64,000 nucleotides of DNA from Acidihalobacter ferrooxydans (lineage in GTDB: Bacteria; Pseudomonadota; Gammaproteobacteria; DSM-5130; Acidihalobacteraceae): NCBI RefSeq assembly GCF_001975725.1, contig NZ_CP019434.1, positions 2,067,486 through 2,131,485 of the forward strand, written 5' to 3'. Numbering within the stretch: position 1 is the stretch's first letter; every line of letters begins with the position of its first letter. Below the pieces are notes generated by a model. That model saw nothing but the letters and a program-made list of their open reading frames with translations, ran no database searches and was not told the DNA's origin. This document shows positions 45,752 through 55,962 of this stretch, piece after piece. The position numbers were made by a program, and so were the translations under genes.

Positions 45752-45844
45752 TCATACATATAGGCACAAACACACAAGCATCCCAACGACGGAGATGATC
45801 ACGGCCGTCGTCACAAGGCCTTTTTTCTTATTGATGTCCTGCAT
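45752..45844 (-). CDS. 30-residue single-pass membrane peptide
   Basis: A very short gene: basic start MQDINKKKG followed by one hydrophobic helix (LVTTAVIISVVGMLVCLCLY). A ribosome site (gtggaggtgccc) directly precedes the ATG at 45844. It lies 30 bases downstream of maeB on the same strand, so it may be co-transcribed. Composition and the ribosome site argue that it is real; no homologue is known to me. Confidence 0.5.
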   Translation of the reverse strand: MQDINKKKGLVTTAVIISVVGMLVCLCLYV

Positions 45845-45874
45845 GGGCACCTCCACTTTCACATATGCATCCGC

Positions 45875-48196
45875 TTAGATGGGTTTAACCTCACACACGC
45901 CATCCTGCCGGGTCGAAGCGTACGCTTCCACCGCCGTCAGTGCAGCCATATTCACGATGCGACGTACCGTAGCTGACGGCGTCAGAATATGCGCCGGAGC
46001 AGCGCATCCCAGCAGTATCGGCCCAACCGCCACATTATTCCCGGCCGTCACTTTCAACAAGTTGTAGGCGATGTTTGCGGCATCGATATTGGGCATAACC
46101 AGTAGATTCGCCGCTCCGTTCAGCGCACCATCATCGAGAAAGCTCTTCCGCACTCGCTCATCCAACGCACTGTCACCGTGCATCTCACCGTCAACCTCCA
46201 GCTCCGGTTCACGCTCGCGCAGTAGAGCCAGCGCTTCGCGCATCTTGCGCGCCGTTGAATGCTCACTGCTGCCGAAATTCGAATGCGACAGCAGCGCGAC
46301 TTTAGGCTCTATACCGAAACGGCGCACGGCATGAGCTCCCATCGCGGCAATTTCTGCGATCTGCTCTGCAGTTGGATCGGCATTCACATGCGTATCAACT
46401 ATGAACAACTGATGCATCGGTAAAATCAGCGCATTCAACGCCGCATAAACACCGCACGCGGTACAGCGTCCGAGCACTTGATCAATGTAACGCAAGTGAT
46501 CATGCGTCGTACCCACTGTCCCGCAGATCAGGCCGTCCGCCTCACCCTTATGGAGAAGCATCGCGCCGATCAGCGTGTGGCTACGGCGCATTTCCAGCTG
46601 TGCGATTTCCTTTGTTACACCGTGCCGAGCCATCAAGGCATGGTAGCTTCCCCAATACTCCCGGTAGCGCTCATCACTTTCCGGATTAACCACAGCAAAA
46701 TCACGTTCCTGCTGCAACCGTAGACCATAACGCTTGATCCGACTTTCGATCACAGCCGGACGCCCTACCAGAATCGGCCACACCAAACCCTCATCCGCCA
46801 AAGTCTGCACCGCATGCAGCACGCGCTCCTGCTCACCCTCAGCGAACACAACCCGTTTCCGCTCCAAGGGAACCTGCCGGGCCGATTCGTACACCGTCTT
46901 CATCAGCGTGCCACTGTGGTAAACGAAAGATTGCAGCCGCTGGCGATAGGCCTGCAGATCATCCAGCGGACGAGTTGCCACACCATCGTCCATAGCCGCC
47001 TTCGCCACCGCAGGAGCGAGTTGCACAATCAAGCGCGGATCGAACGGTCTGGGAATGAGGTACTCAGGCCCGAACGCGAGATCACTCATGCCGTATGCTT
47101 CGGCCACCACGTCGCTCTGCTCTTGACGGGCCAGATCCGCCAGCGCTCGCACACAGGCAATTTCCATGTTGCGCGTTATCGTTGTTGCTCCAACATCGAG
47201 CGCACCTCTAAAAATGAACGGGAAGCACAAAACGTTGTTGACTTGATTAGGATAATCCGCACGCCCCGTAGCGATCGCCGCATCCGGGCGCACTTCGCGC
47301 ACCTCTTCCGGCAAAATTTCAGGCGTCGGATTCGCCAGCGCGAAAATCAGCGGACGCGGCGCCATGCGTTCGACCATCTCACGCTTTAACACCCCACCCG
47401 CCGACAACCCAAGGAACAGATCGGCGTCTGCGATCACATCGCCGAGAGTACGCGCATCCGTTACCTGGGCATAACGGGCCTTAAATTCGTCCATCAGAAC
47501 CGTACGGCCTGAAAAGACCACACCCTCGATGTCCGTCAGCCACACATTATCAAGGGCCAACCCCATATGAACCAGTAGATCGAGACACGCCAGTGCCGCT
47601 GCACCGGCTCCACTGACCACAACCTTGATATTTGCGATGTCTTTTTCGACTACTTGCAGGCCATTCAATACAGCCGCGGCCACAATGATAGCCGTACCAT
47701 GCTGATCGTCGTGGAAAACGGGAATGCGCATACGCTCGCGCAGTTTTCGCTCGACCAGAAAACATTCAGGCGCCTTGATATCTTCCAGATTTATTGCGCC
47801 AAACGTCGGCTCAAGCGCAGCGATGACATCAATCAATTTCTCAGGGTCGCGCTGCTCGATTTCTATATCGAAGACATCGATATCGGCAAATTTTTTGAAT
47901 AAGACCGCCTTGCCTTCCATCACCGGCTTGGATGCTTCGGCGCCAATCGCCCCCAGCCCCAACACCGCCGTGCCATTGCTGATAACCCCCACCAAATTGC
48001 CGCGCGACGTGTAGCGATAGGCATTCATCGGATCGGCAACGATCTCTTCACACGCTGCCGCCACGCCGGGCGAATACGCCAGGGAGAGATCCCGCTGATT
48101 GGTCATCTGCTTGGTCGCAGAAATAGATAGTTTCCCCGGTTTCGGGTATTCGTGATAGTTCAATGCTGCCTGCCGCAGCAACTCGTGAGACGACAT
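45875..48196 (-). CDS. maeB: NADP-dependent malic enzyme with PTA-like domain
   Basis: A 773-residue two-domain enzyme. Residues 1-430 form the malic enzyme ([59 protein letters not shown]), converting malate to pyruvate with NADPH. The rest is a phosphotransacetylase-like regulatory domain ([38 protein letters not shown]). The ATG at 48196 has a gaggagtttcg site; the track start is 25 codons further up. Length and order match MaeB. Confidence 0.96.
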   Translation of the reverse strand: MSSHELLRQAALNYHEYPKPGKLSISATKQMTNQRDLSLAYSPGVAAACEEIVADPMNAYRYTSRGNLVGVISNGTAVLGLGAIGAEASKPVMEGKAVLFKKFADIDVFDIEIEQRDPEKLIDVIAALEPTFGAINLEDIKAPECFLVERKLRERMRIPVFHDDQHGTAIIVAAAVLNGLQVVEKDIANIKVVVSGAGAAALACLDLLVHMGLALDNVWLTDIEGVVFSGRTVLMDEFKARYAQVTDARTLGDVIADADLFLGLSAGGVLKREMVERMAPRPLIFALANPTPEILPEEVREVRPDAAIATGRADYPNQVNNVLCFPFIFRGALDVGATTITRNMEIACVRALADLARQEQSDVVAEAYGMSDLAFGPEYLIPRPFDPRLIVQLAPAVAKAAMDDGVATRPLDDLQAYRQRLQSFVYHSGTLMKTVYESARQVPLERKRVVFAEGEQERVLHAVQTLADEGLVWPILVGRPAVIESRIKRYGLRLQQERDFAVVNPESDERYREYWGSYHALMARHGVTKEIAQLEMRRSHTLIGAMLLHKGEADGLICGTVGTTHDHLRYIDQVLGRCTACGVYAALNALILPMHQLFIVDTHVNADPTAEQIAEIAAMGAHAVRRFGIEPKVALLSHSNFGSSEHSTARKMREALALLREREPELEVDGEMHGDSALDERVRKSFLDDGALNGAANLLVMPNIDAANIAYNLLKVTAGNNVAVGPILLGCAAPAHILTPSATVRRIVNMAALTAVEAYASTRQDGVCEVKPI

Positions 48197-48434
48197 CGAA
48201 ACTCCTCGGCCGCACATCCAAAACGGCGGCGCAAATTGCAAGCACAAAAGGTGCGAGCCAGTCGCTAGCATAGACCCGGCACCGCGGCTGGGCCAGCCCG
48301 TAGCGCATTGTCGTTCAATCTAAAAATAATCGGGGGTGGCGTATCGTCACAGCTTGTCTGGACAACAGCGCTTTTGAAGTGAAGTCCACAAAGATTTACG
48401 GCGCCCGCAAGGCGCCGTAATGTATTGATTCTAT

Positions 48435-48510
48435 TGGTGGGCCGTGTTGGGCTCGAACCAACGACCATCGGATTAAAAGTCCGGTGCTCTACCAACTGAG
48501 CTAACGGCCC
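48435..48510 (-). tRNA. tRNA-Lys (anticodon UUU)
   Basis: A 76-nt tRNA with encoded CCA. Acceptor stem gggccgt/acggccc, D-arm TAGCTCAGTTGGTAGAGC, anticodon loop ctTTTaa and T-arm GGTTCGAGCC are all present on the minus strand. It lies beside the amber-interrupted IS element that begins at 48565. Confidence 0.97.
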
Positions 48511-48564
48511 GAAAGGGGGGAATATCATAACGGGTTCCGCCCAATCCGGAAACCCTCAGCCTTG

Positions 48565-49964
48565 TCCAATATGAAATGAGTCTGAAAGGAGGATCCTGTT
48601 TCTAACATGAAATGAGTCTGGAGCGGGCTGAAGTGGCGTCGGGTTCCGTTCATGATGAGAGGATGAAAGCCATCATGAAACTCGAAGACCTAAAGACCAT
48701 TGATCAACTTGAAGATTTCCTCTCAGGCACCCAGGCGGTAGCCTTTTCCGTACTCAGCGACAAGGATGCCTGCTACCGCTGGATTCAGGGCGAACTGGTC
48801 AAATTCCGCTATCTGCAGCTCTCTCGCTCGGGCAAAGGGGTGGTCATCCGTTACCTGATGAAGGTCAGTGGCTATTCCCGCCCGCAATTGACCCGACTGA
48901 TTGCTCAGTACCGCAAGACGGGCCAAGTCAAACGTCGGTAGCGCACGATGTCTGGTTTCGAACGAAGGTACACCGAGAAGGATATTCGCTTGTTGGCCGC
49001 CATGGACGAGCGCCACGACACGCCCTGCGGCCCGGCGGTCAAGAAGCTCTGTGAGCGAGCCTGTGAGGTTTTTGGCCAAGCAGAGTACATCGCGTTGGCA
49101 TCGATCTCCGTGAGCCACGTGTACAATCTGAGAAAGTCCACGACTTACACCCGGCAACGACGGCACTTCGAAAAGACGCGGCCCAAGCCTTCAAAGATCG
49201 GCGAGCGGCGCAAACCCCAGCCCGAAGGCCGCCCAGGCTATATCCGCATTGATACGGTACACCAAGGGGATCTGGATCAACAAAAGGGCGTTTACCACAT
49301 CAACGCCGTCGATGAAGTCACCCAGTTCGAGGTCGTGTGTAGCGTTGAAAAAATCTCCGAGCGCTACCTCATCCCCGCCCTAGAGCAGATGCTGGAAGCC
49401 TTCCCTTTTGTGATCCTCGGTTTCCACTCCGACAACGGCTCAGAATACATCAACAAGCGCGTCGCCGCGCTGCTGGAGAAGCTGCGCATCGAGTTCACCA
49501 AGTCACGTTCCCGGCAGAGTAACGACAACGCGCTGGCGGAAAGCAAAAACGGGGCGGTGGTGAGAAAATACTATGGCTACAGCCATATCCCGCAACGGTG
49601 GGCGCCGCTGATCAACGACTTCAATCAGCAGTATTTAAACCCGTATATCAACTTCCACCGCCCCTGCTTTTTCCCGATAACACGCACCGATGGCAAGGGA
49701 AAACAGCGCAAAATCTACCGCTACGAGAACCTGATGACGCCCTATGACAAGCTCAAATCATTGCCGTGCGCCCAGGACTCTTTGAAACCCGGCATCAACT
49801 TTGAAATACTCGACAAGCACGCTTACCAGATCAGCGACAACCAGGCAGCGGACCGACTCCAGAAGGCTCGCCAGATACTCTTCAAAACCATTCATGGACG
49901 GACGATGAAAACCGGCTGACAGAACACGCTCTCACCCGCCCTTCAGACTCATTTATGGATTGGA
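48565..49964 (+). mobile_element. IS element with IS481/ISNCY-like integrase, amber-interrupted
   Basis: About 1.4 kb bounded by imperfect inverted ends, tccaatatgaaatgagtctg at the left and cagactcatttatggattgga-like bases at the right. Inside is one long transposase frame interrupted by TAG. No clear target duplication is seen. A second tatgaaatgagtctg-like stretch lies just inside the left end at 48605-48619. Confidence 0.75.
48664..49919 (+). pseudogene. DDE integrase-type transposase with in-frame TAG
   Basis: One frame runs from an ATG at 48664 (MKAIMKLEDLKTIDQLEDF) to a TAG at 48939-48941, then continues in the same frame from RTMSGFERRYTEKDIRLLAA to 49919. The catalytic domain is intact: YIRIDTVHQGD (Asp), ILGFHSDNGSEY (Asp) and RQSNDNALAESKNGAVVRKY (Glu). 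Close relatives as I recall them are one uninterrupted protein with Gln at the TAG, so a CAG-to-TAG change is likely. A shorter protein could start at the ATG at 48948. Confidence 0.8.
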
Positions 49965-50058
49965 AAATACTCCCTCTGCGACGCTCTCTGCGGCAATATT
50001 ATCCAGACTTGCCCAAGCGATTCGGCTCAAAGCGTCGCAATACGCTGGCAAGACCTCT

Positions 50059-50739
50059 TCATCCAGCGAGCCCCTGATAAGGCGTCGGATCGTTCACGCC
50101 AGCTTCCGCAAAGCCTTGAGCACGCAGGCGGCAAGCATCACAACGTCCGCAAGCACGCCCGTCGCTGTCCGCCTGATAGCAACTCACGGTCTGTGCATAA
50201 TCAACACCCAATGCGAGACCCGTTTGAATAATCTGCGCCTTGCTCAATGCAATGAGCGGTGCCTGTATGGTCATTCGCCCACCCTGAACGCCCACTTTGG
50301 TTGCCAGATTGGCGAGCTGCTCGAAAGCCTCGATAAAGGCAGGCCGACAATCCGGATACCCCGAATAATCGACGGCGTTAACGCCGATAAATATATCCCG
50401 TGCGCCGAGCACTTCGGCCCAACCCAGGGCCACGGACAGAAATACGGTATTTCGTGCAGGCACGTAAGTCACCGGAATGCCTTCTTCTGCCGTCTCCGGC
50501 ACCGCAATCGTCACATCGGTCAGCGCAGAACCGCCAATTGCACTCAAATCAAGCCGAACAAGACGATGTTCAGTCGCATGGCCTGCTGTGGCAACACGTT
50601 GTGCGGCTCTCAACTCTGCATTATGACGTTGCCCGTAATCGAAACTCAGAGCATAACAGGCATAGCCTTGTGCGCGCGCCATCGCGAGCACCGTAGCCGA
50701 ATCCAACCCACCCGATAGCAATATGACGGCTTTTTTCAT
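50059..50739 (-). CDS. queC: 7-Cyano-7-deazaguanine synthase
   Basis: A 226-residue ATP-dependent enzyme of the queuosine/preQ1 pathway, converting 7-carboxy-7-deazaguanine to preQ0. The PP-loop is [13 protein letters not shown], and zinc-binding cysteines occur in [20 protein letters not shown]. Other motifs: [20 protein letters not shown] and [18 protein letters not shown]. It overlaps queE by four bases. Confidence 0.96.
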   Translation of the reverse strand: MKKAVILLSGGLDSATVLAMARAQGYACYALSFDYGQRHNAELRAAQRVATAGHATEHRLVRLDLSAIGGSALTDVTIAVPETAEEGIPVTYVPARNTVFLSVALGWAEVLGARDIFIGVNAVDYSGYPDCRPAFIEAFEQLANLATKVGVQGGRMTIQAPLIALSKAQIIQTGLALGVDYAQTVSCYQADSDGRACGRCDACRLRAQGFAEAGVNDPTPYQGLAG

Positions 50740-51410
50740 CGCCCCGGTTCGTCTCCCCAGAGGTATTTGTGCAATTGGACTTGCATCCGGACATGCAAGC
50801 GATCATTCAGTATCCATTCGGCGAGCTCGCGCGGTGACAGGCGCCCATGTACAGGCGACATCAACACCTCGACACGATCCATTAACCCGTGCTCGCCGAG
50901 TCGTTCGCGCGCCCATTCGTAATCAGATCGATCAGCGATCACCAGCTTGATCTGATCCAGAGCACTCAAATAGTTGAGATTATCCCAAAGATTACGCTCG
51001 GACTCACCCGATCCAGGTGTTTTCAGGTCAATCACCTTACTTACCCTCGGATCGACTCCGGCCACATCGAGCGCACCGCTTGTCTCAAGCGAAAGCACAT
51101 ACCCCTGATCACAGAGCAACGTCATGAACCTATGTACGTTACGTTGCGCCAAGGGTTCGCCGCCAGTGACCGTCACATGACGGACGCCAAATGCTTCCAC
51201 CTTGGAGCATATATCCGGTATATCCATCCACTCGCCGCCACTGAATGCGTACGCTGTGTCGCAATAACTGCACCGTAGCGGACACCCTGTCAGTCGGACG
51301 AATACGGTGGGCCAACCGACGCTGCGCGCCTCACCTTGCAGGGACAAAAAAATTTCGGTAATCCGCAGACGCAATGATTCAGCGGACCCAATAGGAATAG
51401 TCGTGCTCAT
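50736..51410 (-). CDS. queE: 7-Carboxy-7-deazaguanine synthase
   Basis: A 224-residue radical SAM enzyme of the queuosine pathway. The cluster motif is [16 protein letters not shown] (CxxxCxxC). [20 protein letters not shown] at the N-terminus and [11 protein letters not shown] are typical. It is the first gene of the queE-queC pair. Its upstream region is occupied by a repeat element starting at 51446, which must contain or adjoin its promoter. Confidence 0.95.
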   Translation of the reverse strand: MSTTIPIGSAESLRLRITEIFLSLQGEARSVGWPTVFVRLTGCPLRCSYCDTAYAFSGGEWMDIPDICSKVEAFGVRHVTVTGGEPLAQRNVHRFMTLLCDQGYVLSLETSGALDVAGVDPRVSKVIDLKTPGSGESERNLWDNLNYLSALDQIKLVIADRSDYEWARERLGEHGLMDRVEVLMSPVHGRLSPRELAEWILNDRLHVRMQVQLHKYLWGDEPGR

Positions 51411-51445
51411 ATCAAGAAACTGACGCTGATTAAGACATGGCCCCT

Positions 51446-51624
51446 ATGTTTCACAACGACCGCCAATCTCGCGGGTCCATTGATTCCACGAGGGATATTT
51501 CCTCTGTCGGTCGTAATCACGGATACGCCGATCCTTCGCTGTCCCGATCTTTCGCTGTCCCGATCTTTCGCTGTCCTTTGTGAAACCCCTATCCAGCGTG
51601 ATACCAGCACTCGTTATGAAACAT
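51446..51624. repeat. MITE-like inverted-repeat element, family A, copy 2
   Basis: Ends atgtttcacaac and gttatgaaacat are inverted repeats. Compared with copy 1 at 5180-5328 it is about 30 bases longer, mainly because it holds three tandem copies of a 16-base unit (cgatctttcgctgtcc, about 51529-51577). It lies 35 bases upstream of queE. Confidence 0.7.
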
Positions 51625-51722
51625 TCGGTAAAGAACAATCGGGTAATCGTTACGCGTGGACATTTCAATGCGACGCGCCGATCTATCATTGAGAACCCGT
51701 GTGAAATAGCGCGCCATCAAAC

Positions 51723-51889
51723 CTAGGAGCCTGTCAGACTTGGAAAGAATCGGCTGCGGCGATGGGATAATGAGCCCATTTCCCCGCGCTTTTTAGTCGA
51801 ATAGAACCACTCGTCCTCAAAAGAGCGAGAAACTGGTCTCCATTCCCCACTCACCTCGCTTCGATCCTCCAAGTCCGACAGGCTCCTAG
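51723..51889. repeat. MITE-like inverted-repeat element, family B, copy 2
   Basis: Bounded by ctaggagcctgtcagactt and its complement ending ctcctag at 51889, one mismatch in 22 bases. The outer ctag is palindromic and could be the target site or its duplication. The interior matches copy 1 at 5341-5501 closely. It ends 36 bases before the cpoB stop. Confidence 0.8.
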
Positions 51890-51925
51890 CGCACGCGGAT
51901 CAGCCTTAAAGGTTGCGGAGTAAAA

Positions 51926-52771
51926 TCAGTGTCCTTCACTCTTCATGCGACTAAGACGGTCCGCTGCCAAGCGCGCTGATGTCGTACCTGGATACTGACT
52001 GACTACGGTCTCCAGGGTTTTACGCGCCGCAGCCCACTGCTTGAGCTCATATTGGCAATAACCCACCTTGAGCAAGGACGCCGATACCTTGTTGCTTTGC
52101 GGGTAATTGTTTACCACTTTCTGAAACTGTGCCAAAGCCTGAGAATATTGCGTTTCGACGTACAGGGCTTCGCCGGTCCAGTACTCCGCATTCGCAACAT
52201 AAGGGCTCTGCGGATATTTTTTTTCAAAAGTTTTAAATGCGCTGATCGCAGACTGGTAATGACTGTTCTTCAATAAGTCGAACGCCTGCTGATAGGCCGT
52301 CAAATCCTTCCCGTTGTAGGCAGCGGAGACAGTTGCGGATTGGTTTGAAGCCGTTGTCGACGGCGCAACGCTGGCCGCTCCATTCCCTGTCGTGCCGGAA
52401 GCCGGTATGGCGACACCGGGCACGCCGCCGCTATTGCTCGTATTGCTCATCGGCATGACGACACTGTTGCCAGAACCACCTGCGGCAGCTTCAAGAGCCT
52501 GCAAGCGTTGATCGGTACTCATGTAAAGCTGACGTTGACGGTTCCGCAGAGTGTCAATCTCGTGTTGCAGGACCTGGTTTTTCCCTCGCAATTCTCGAAT
52601 TTGCTGTTGCAAATTACTGAGTTGCAGAGAGAACTGCACGAGCGCCTGCGAGTTACCAGCGCTTTGCGCCGAACTCGATTGCGAGGGATCAGCAGCCCAG
52701 CCCGGAGGCACTGCAGCCACCAGCATCGCAGCTGAAATCGCCGCACCAAGCGTTAGTCGAAATGCACGCAT
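51926..52771 (-). CDS. cpoB: CpoB (YbgF)-type cell-division coordinator
   Basis: A 281-residue periplasmic protein: signal peptide (MRAFRLTLGAAISAAMLVA), a trimerising coiled coil (LSNLQQQIRELRGKNQVLQH), a Ser/Thr/Gly linker, and a C-terminal TPR domain (AYQQAFDLLKNSHYQSAISA, then EYWTGEALYVETQYSQALAQ). In E. coli it links Tol-Pal and PBP1B to coordinate outer membrane constriction with peptidoglycan synthesis. It is last in the tol-pal run. Confidence 0.93.
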   Translation of the reverse strand: MRAFRLTLGAAISAAMLVAAVPPGWAADPSQSSSAQSAGNSQALVQFSLQLSNLQQQIRELRGKNQVLQHEIDTLRNRQRQLYMSTDQRLQALEAAAGGSGNSVVMPMSNTSNSGGVPGVAIPASGTTGNGAASVAPSTTASNQSATVSAAYNGKDLTAYQQAFDLLKNSHYQSAISAFKTFEKKYPQSPYVANAEYWTGEALYVETQYSQALAQFQKVVNNYPQSNKVSASLLKVGYCQYELKQWAAARKTLETVVSQYPGTTSARLAADRLSRMKSEGH

Positions 52772-52862
52772 ATGCTACCTGTCCATCTTGGTCTAAATTC
52801 TCGTTGATCAACTACCCGGGTGCCTGGCCGGCATACCGAACGCAGACACCCTGAACGCAGTA

Positions 52863-53426
52863 TCACGGCTGCGAATTGAGTGGATAAACAATATTCACCC
52901 GGCGATTCAGGCTCCAGCAAGCATTATCCTGTTGCGTACAAACCGGGTTGTCTTCGCCATAGCTGATAATATCGAGTTGCTGAGGATTCACGCCTTGCAA
53001 TTCGAGTAGTTTTGCCACCGCCTGCGCCCGACGCTCTCCCAAAGCCATATTGTACGCATGTGAGCCACGATCATCGGTATTGCCTTCGAGCTTCACATGA
53101 AGTGCGGGATGCGCCGCCAGATATTGGGCATTCTTGCTGACCACATTGAGATATTTCGCCGTGATCTCACTGCTGTTGAACGCGAAATATATGGTACGGC
53201 TCGCGAGTGGGCTGGTGGCAGAATTGAACGCCTCGGCCGCCAAGGCACCCTGACCAGCCAACGCGCTGGCCTGGCCCTGTCCGTTCGCCTTAGAACCAGT
53301 CCCGCTAGTCGCGGCGGAGGAACCGGCTGCACCGGTCGTCGGCTGCAAGGTCTGGGAAGTCGGCGCGCAGGCCGCCAGCAGCGAAGCGAACAAGGCCGCG
53401 AACACCACTCGATAAATACGGATCAT
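52863..53426 (-). CDS. pal: Peptidoglycan-associated lipoprotein
   Basis: A 187-residue outer-membrane lipoprotein. The lipobox is LAACAPTS with the lipidated cysteine at residue 20, followed by a Ser/Gly/Ala linker. The OmpA-like peptidoglycan-binding domain shows IYFAFNSSEITAKYLNVV and LEGNTDDRGSHAYNMALGER with RRAQAVAKLL. The ATG at 53426 begins a normal lipoprotein signal; the track start at 53504 is too long. It works with TolB. Confidence 0.95.
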   Translation of the reverse strand: MIRIYRVVFAALFASLLAACAPTSQTLQPTTGAAGSSAATSGTGSKANGQGQASALAGQGALAAEAFNSATSPLASRTIYFAFNSSEITAKYLNVVSKNAQYLAAHPALHVKLEGNTDDRGSHAYNMALGERRAQAVAKLLELQGVNPQQLDIISYGEDNPVCTQQDNACWSLNRRVNIVYPLNSQP

Positions 53427-53482
53427 GCTGAGGTCTCCTAAGAGCAAGTCGCACAGACACCATGCCTGTGCGGCGGGTTTGG

Positions 53483-54790
53483 CTAATCGCCGAAAGGCGA
53501 CCATGCCGGTTGACTGACATTATTCGGGCCACTCAGCCGCTGGCGCACCCGGCCATCGGCGCTGACTTCGGCCAGAACGTTTTTGCCCTGATAAACGGTG
53601 CTATATAGCACCATGCTGCCGTTGGGCGCAAAGCTGGGCGACTCGTCCAACTGCCCATGAGTAAGATTCTGCATCTGCCCGGTATTGAGATTGAGCAGTC
53701 CGATGCTGAATCCCCCATGAGTATTGGCATGCACGAACGCGACTTTCCCGCCACTGGGTGAAACTGCTGCTCCCGCGTTATAGATACCGTCGAATGTCAG
53801 ACGTTGTGCAGCGCCGCCGTTGATGGATTTGACGTACAACTGAGGTGACCCGCCACGATCAGACGTAAACACGATGGACTGCCCATTCGGCATCCAGGCC
53901 GCCCCGGTGTTGATCGACGGATCGTGCGTGATCTGCGTCAAATGATGCGTAGCGAGATTCATCACGTAAATTTCCGCATGCCCATCGTGCGTCAACGTCA
54001 TCGCCAGTTTGCTGCCATCGGGCGAAAAAGCCGGGGCGCTGTTCAGACCCGGGCGGTCGGAAATCAACCGGCGTTTCGCCGTTGCCAGATTCTGGATATA
54101 GATCGCCGAATTACCGTTTTCGAAAGATACGTAAGCAAGGTATTTCCCGTTTGGAGACCAGGTCGGCGCGGACAGCGGCTGCTTGGAAGAATACACAACA
54201 TGCGCATCATGGCCGTCCGCGTCAGCAACCATGATGCGGTAGCGCACGATACGCCCGTTCTTGGCATCGGTACTGACGTAAGCGATATGGGTATTGAATG
54301 CGCCACGCTGGCCCGTCAGTTTCTGGTAAACCAGATCACTGATACGGTGCGCGGCCTGGCGCAGTTGCGCTTTCGAGGCGTGGATCGTATACCCCAGCAG
54401 TTGCTGACCCTGCAGTGTGTCAAAAAGCTGGAAGCGCACCGCGTACTGCCCCGGCGAGACCTCCTGTACGCCACCGATCACGATGTCACTCACGCCGATC
54501 TGCGTCCAGGCATTAAAATTAATTGCGCTCGGCTGCGTGGGTTGCTGCGGCAGTTTACCCGGCGCCAGGGGCGCGAACAGTCCGCTACGCAGCAAATCGT
54601 TCGAGACTATTGCCCCGATTTTCTGCGGCACCTTGCCCTTGCCGCTCCAGGCGAAAGGCACGATACCGATCGGTGTCGCGCCGACCGCGCCCTGCGTAAT
54701 CGTGATATTCAGGTCGGCTCGCGCGCTGCTCGCAAAAAGTGCGATCGCAAGCGAGAAAACGCAAAGACTGACAAGACGCTTTAGTTTCAT
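53483..54790 (-). CDS. tolB: Tol-Pal periplasmic beta-propeller protein TolB
   Basis: A 435-residue protein with a signal peptide (LVSLCVFSLAIALFASSARA), an N-terminal alpha/beta domain and a six-bladed propeller with repeated PxWSPNGK/FSPDGSK motifs (SAPTWSPNGKYLAYVSFENG, SAPAFSPDGSKLAMTLTHDG, AWMPNGQSIVFTSDRGGSPQ). It binds Pal and TolA. It follows tolA by three bases. Confidence 0.97.
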   Translation of the reverse strand: MKLKRLVSLCVFSLAIALFASSARADLNITITQGAVGATPIGIVPFAWSGKGKVPQKIGAIVSNDLLRSGLFAPLAPGKLPQQPTQPSAINFNAWTQIGVSDIVIGGVQEVSPGQYAVRFQLFDTLQGQQLLGYTIHASKAQLRQAAHRISDLVYQKLTGQRGAFNTHIAYVSTDAKNGRIVRYRIMVADADGHDAHVVYSSKQPLSAPTWSPNGKYLAYVSFENGNSAIYIQNLATAKRRLISDRPGLNSAPAFSPDGSKLAMTLTHDGHAEIYVMNLATHHLTQITHDPSINTGAAWMPNGQSIVFTSDRGGSPQLYVKSINGGAAQRLTFDGIYNAGAAVSPSGGKVAFVHANTHGGFSIGLLNLNTGQMQNLTHGQLDESPSFAPNGSMVLYSTVYQGKNVLAEVSADGRVRQRLSGPNNVSQPAWSPFGD

Positions 54791-54793
54791 CGT

Positions 54794-55960
54794 TTAGGAC
54801 TTCGGTTCAAATTTGAAATTCAGGGTAGCCTGAAACACCTTTGCATTGGGCGCAAGCGGTAACGGCGCGGAACGCCTCACGGCCGTCTCGACCGATCGGC
54901 GAAACAGATCATTACCGGTACACTGGCCAACGTGCAAACTCAGGATATACCCACCGCGATCTTGTTTCACAGTCACCTTGCAATACTGACCGGATTGGTA
55001 GCCGGGAGGGATCAACCAGTTACGTTGAATTTTTGCCACGAGTTGCCCGACCCAGTCGGCCTGCAACTGGCGATTGCGTCGTGCCTGAATCGCTTGCTCA
55101 CGCTTCTGTAACACAGCGGCTTCGGCGGCCACCTGTTGTTGGAGCAGTTTCTTTTCGGCGGCCGCCTGCTCGGCCTTGCGTTTAGCTGCCGCAGCGGCGG
55201 CCGCCTGCTCGGCCTTGCGTTTGGCTGCCGCAGCAGCGGCGGCCTGCTCGGCCTTGCGTTTGGCTGCCGCAGCAGCGGCGGCCTGCTCGGCCTTGCGCTT
55301 GGCTGCCGCAGCAGCGGCGGCCTGCTCGGCCTTGCGCTTGGCTGCCGCAGCAGCGGCGGCCTGCTCGGCCTTGCGCTTGGCTGCCGCGGCCTGCTCGGCC
55401 TTACGCTTGGCTGCCGCAGCGGCGGCCGCCTGCTCGGCCTTGCGTTTGGCTGCCGCGGCCTGCTCGGCCTTACGCTTGGCTGCCGCAGCAGCGGCTGCCT
55501 GCTCGGCCTTGCGCTTGGCTGCCGCGGCCTGCTCGGCCTTACGCTTGGCTGCCGCAGCAGCGGCTGCCTGTTCGGCCTTACGCTTGGCTGCCGCAGCAGC
55601 GGCTGCCTGTTCGGCCTTACGCTTGGCTGCCGCAGCAGCGGCTGCCTGTTCGGCCTTACGCTTGGCTGCCGCAGCAGCGGCTGCCTGTTCGGCCTTGCGT
55701 TTGGCTGCCGCGGCCTGCTCGGCCCTACGCTTGGCTGCCGCAGCAGCGGCCGCCTGTTCGGCCTTACGCTTGGCTGCCGCAGCGGCTGCCTGGCGCTGCG
55801 CGGTTTGGTCAATCAAATGTGCCTGAATGGGTTGTCCACCGGAAGCCGCCGGCGGCGTGTTATTCAAAGTCAAACCTACGCCGAACAATACCAATACGAG
55901 GAGATTGAGGACCAATGCCGCAGTCAGCGCCCACGGATGGCGTCGCAATTCACGCCACAT
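54794..55960 (-). CDS. tolA: TolA with a long Ala/Lys repeat domain
   Basis: A 388-residue inner-membrane protein. One N-terminal transmembrane helix (ALTAALVLNLLVLVLFGVGL) is followed by about 210 residues made of repeated KRKAEQAAAAAAA (13 residues) and KRKAEQAAA (9 residues) units. The C-terminal TolA domain comes last (LVAKIQRNWLIPPGYQSGQY). The repeats form the long helix spanning the periplasm. Their number and mixing of 39- and 27-base units give a slippery, variable stretch. Normal position between tolR and tolB. Confidence 0.95.
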   Translation of the reverse strand: MWRELRRHPWALTAALVLNLLVLVLFGVGLTLNNTPPAASGGQPIQAHLIDQTAQRQAAAAAAKRKAEQAAAAAAAKRRAEQAAAAKRKAEQAAAAAAAKRKAEQAAAAAAAKRKAEQAAAAAAAKRKAEQAAAAAAAKRKAEQAAAAKRKAEQAAAAAAAKRKAEQAAAAKRKAEQAAAAAAAKRKAEQAAAAKRKAEQAAAAAAAKRKAEQAAAAAAAKRKAEQAAAAAAAKRKAEQAAAAAAAKRKAEQAAAAAAAKRKAEQAAAEKKLLQQQVAAEAAVLQKREQAIQARRNRQLQADWVGQLVAKIQRNWLIPPGYQSGQYCKVTVKQDRGGYILSLHVGQCTGNDLFRRSVETAVRRSAPLPLAPNAKVFQATLNFKFEPKS

Positions 55961-55962
55961 CG

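Noticed and set aside
55176-55800. CRISPR-like periodic repeats
   Set aside because: The units are in-frame codons of TolA without unique spacers.
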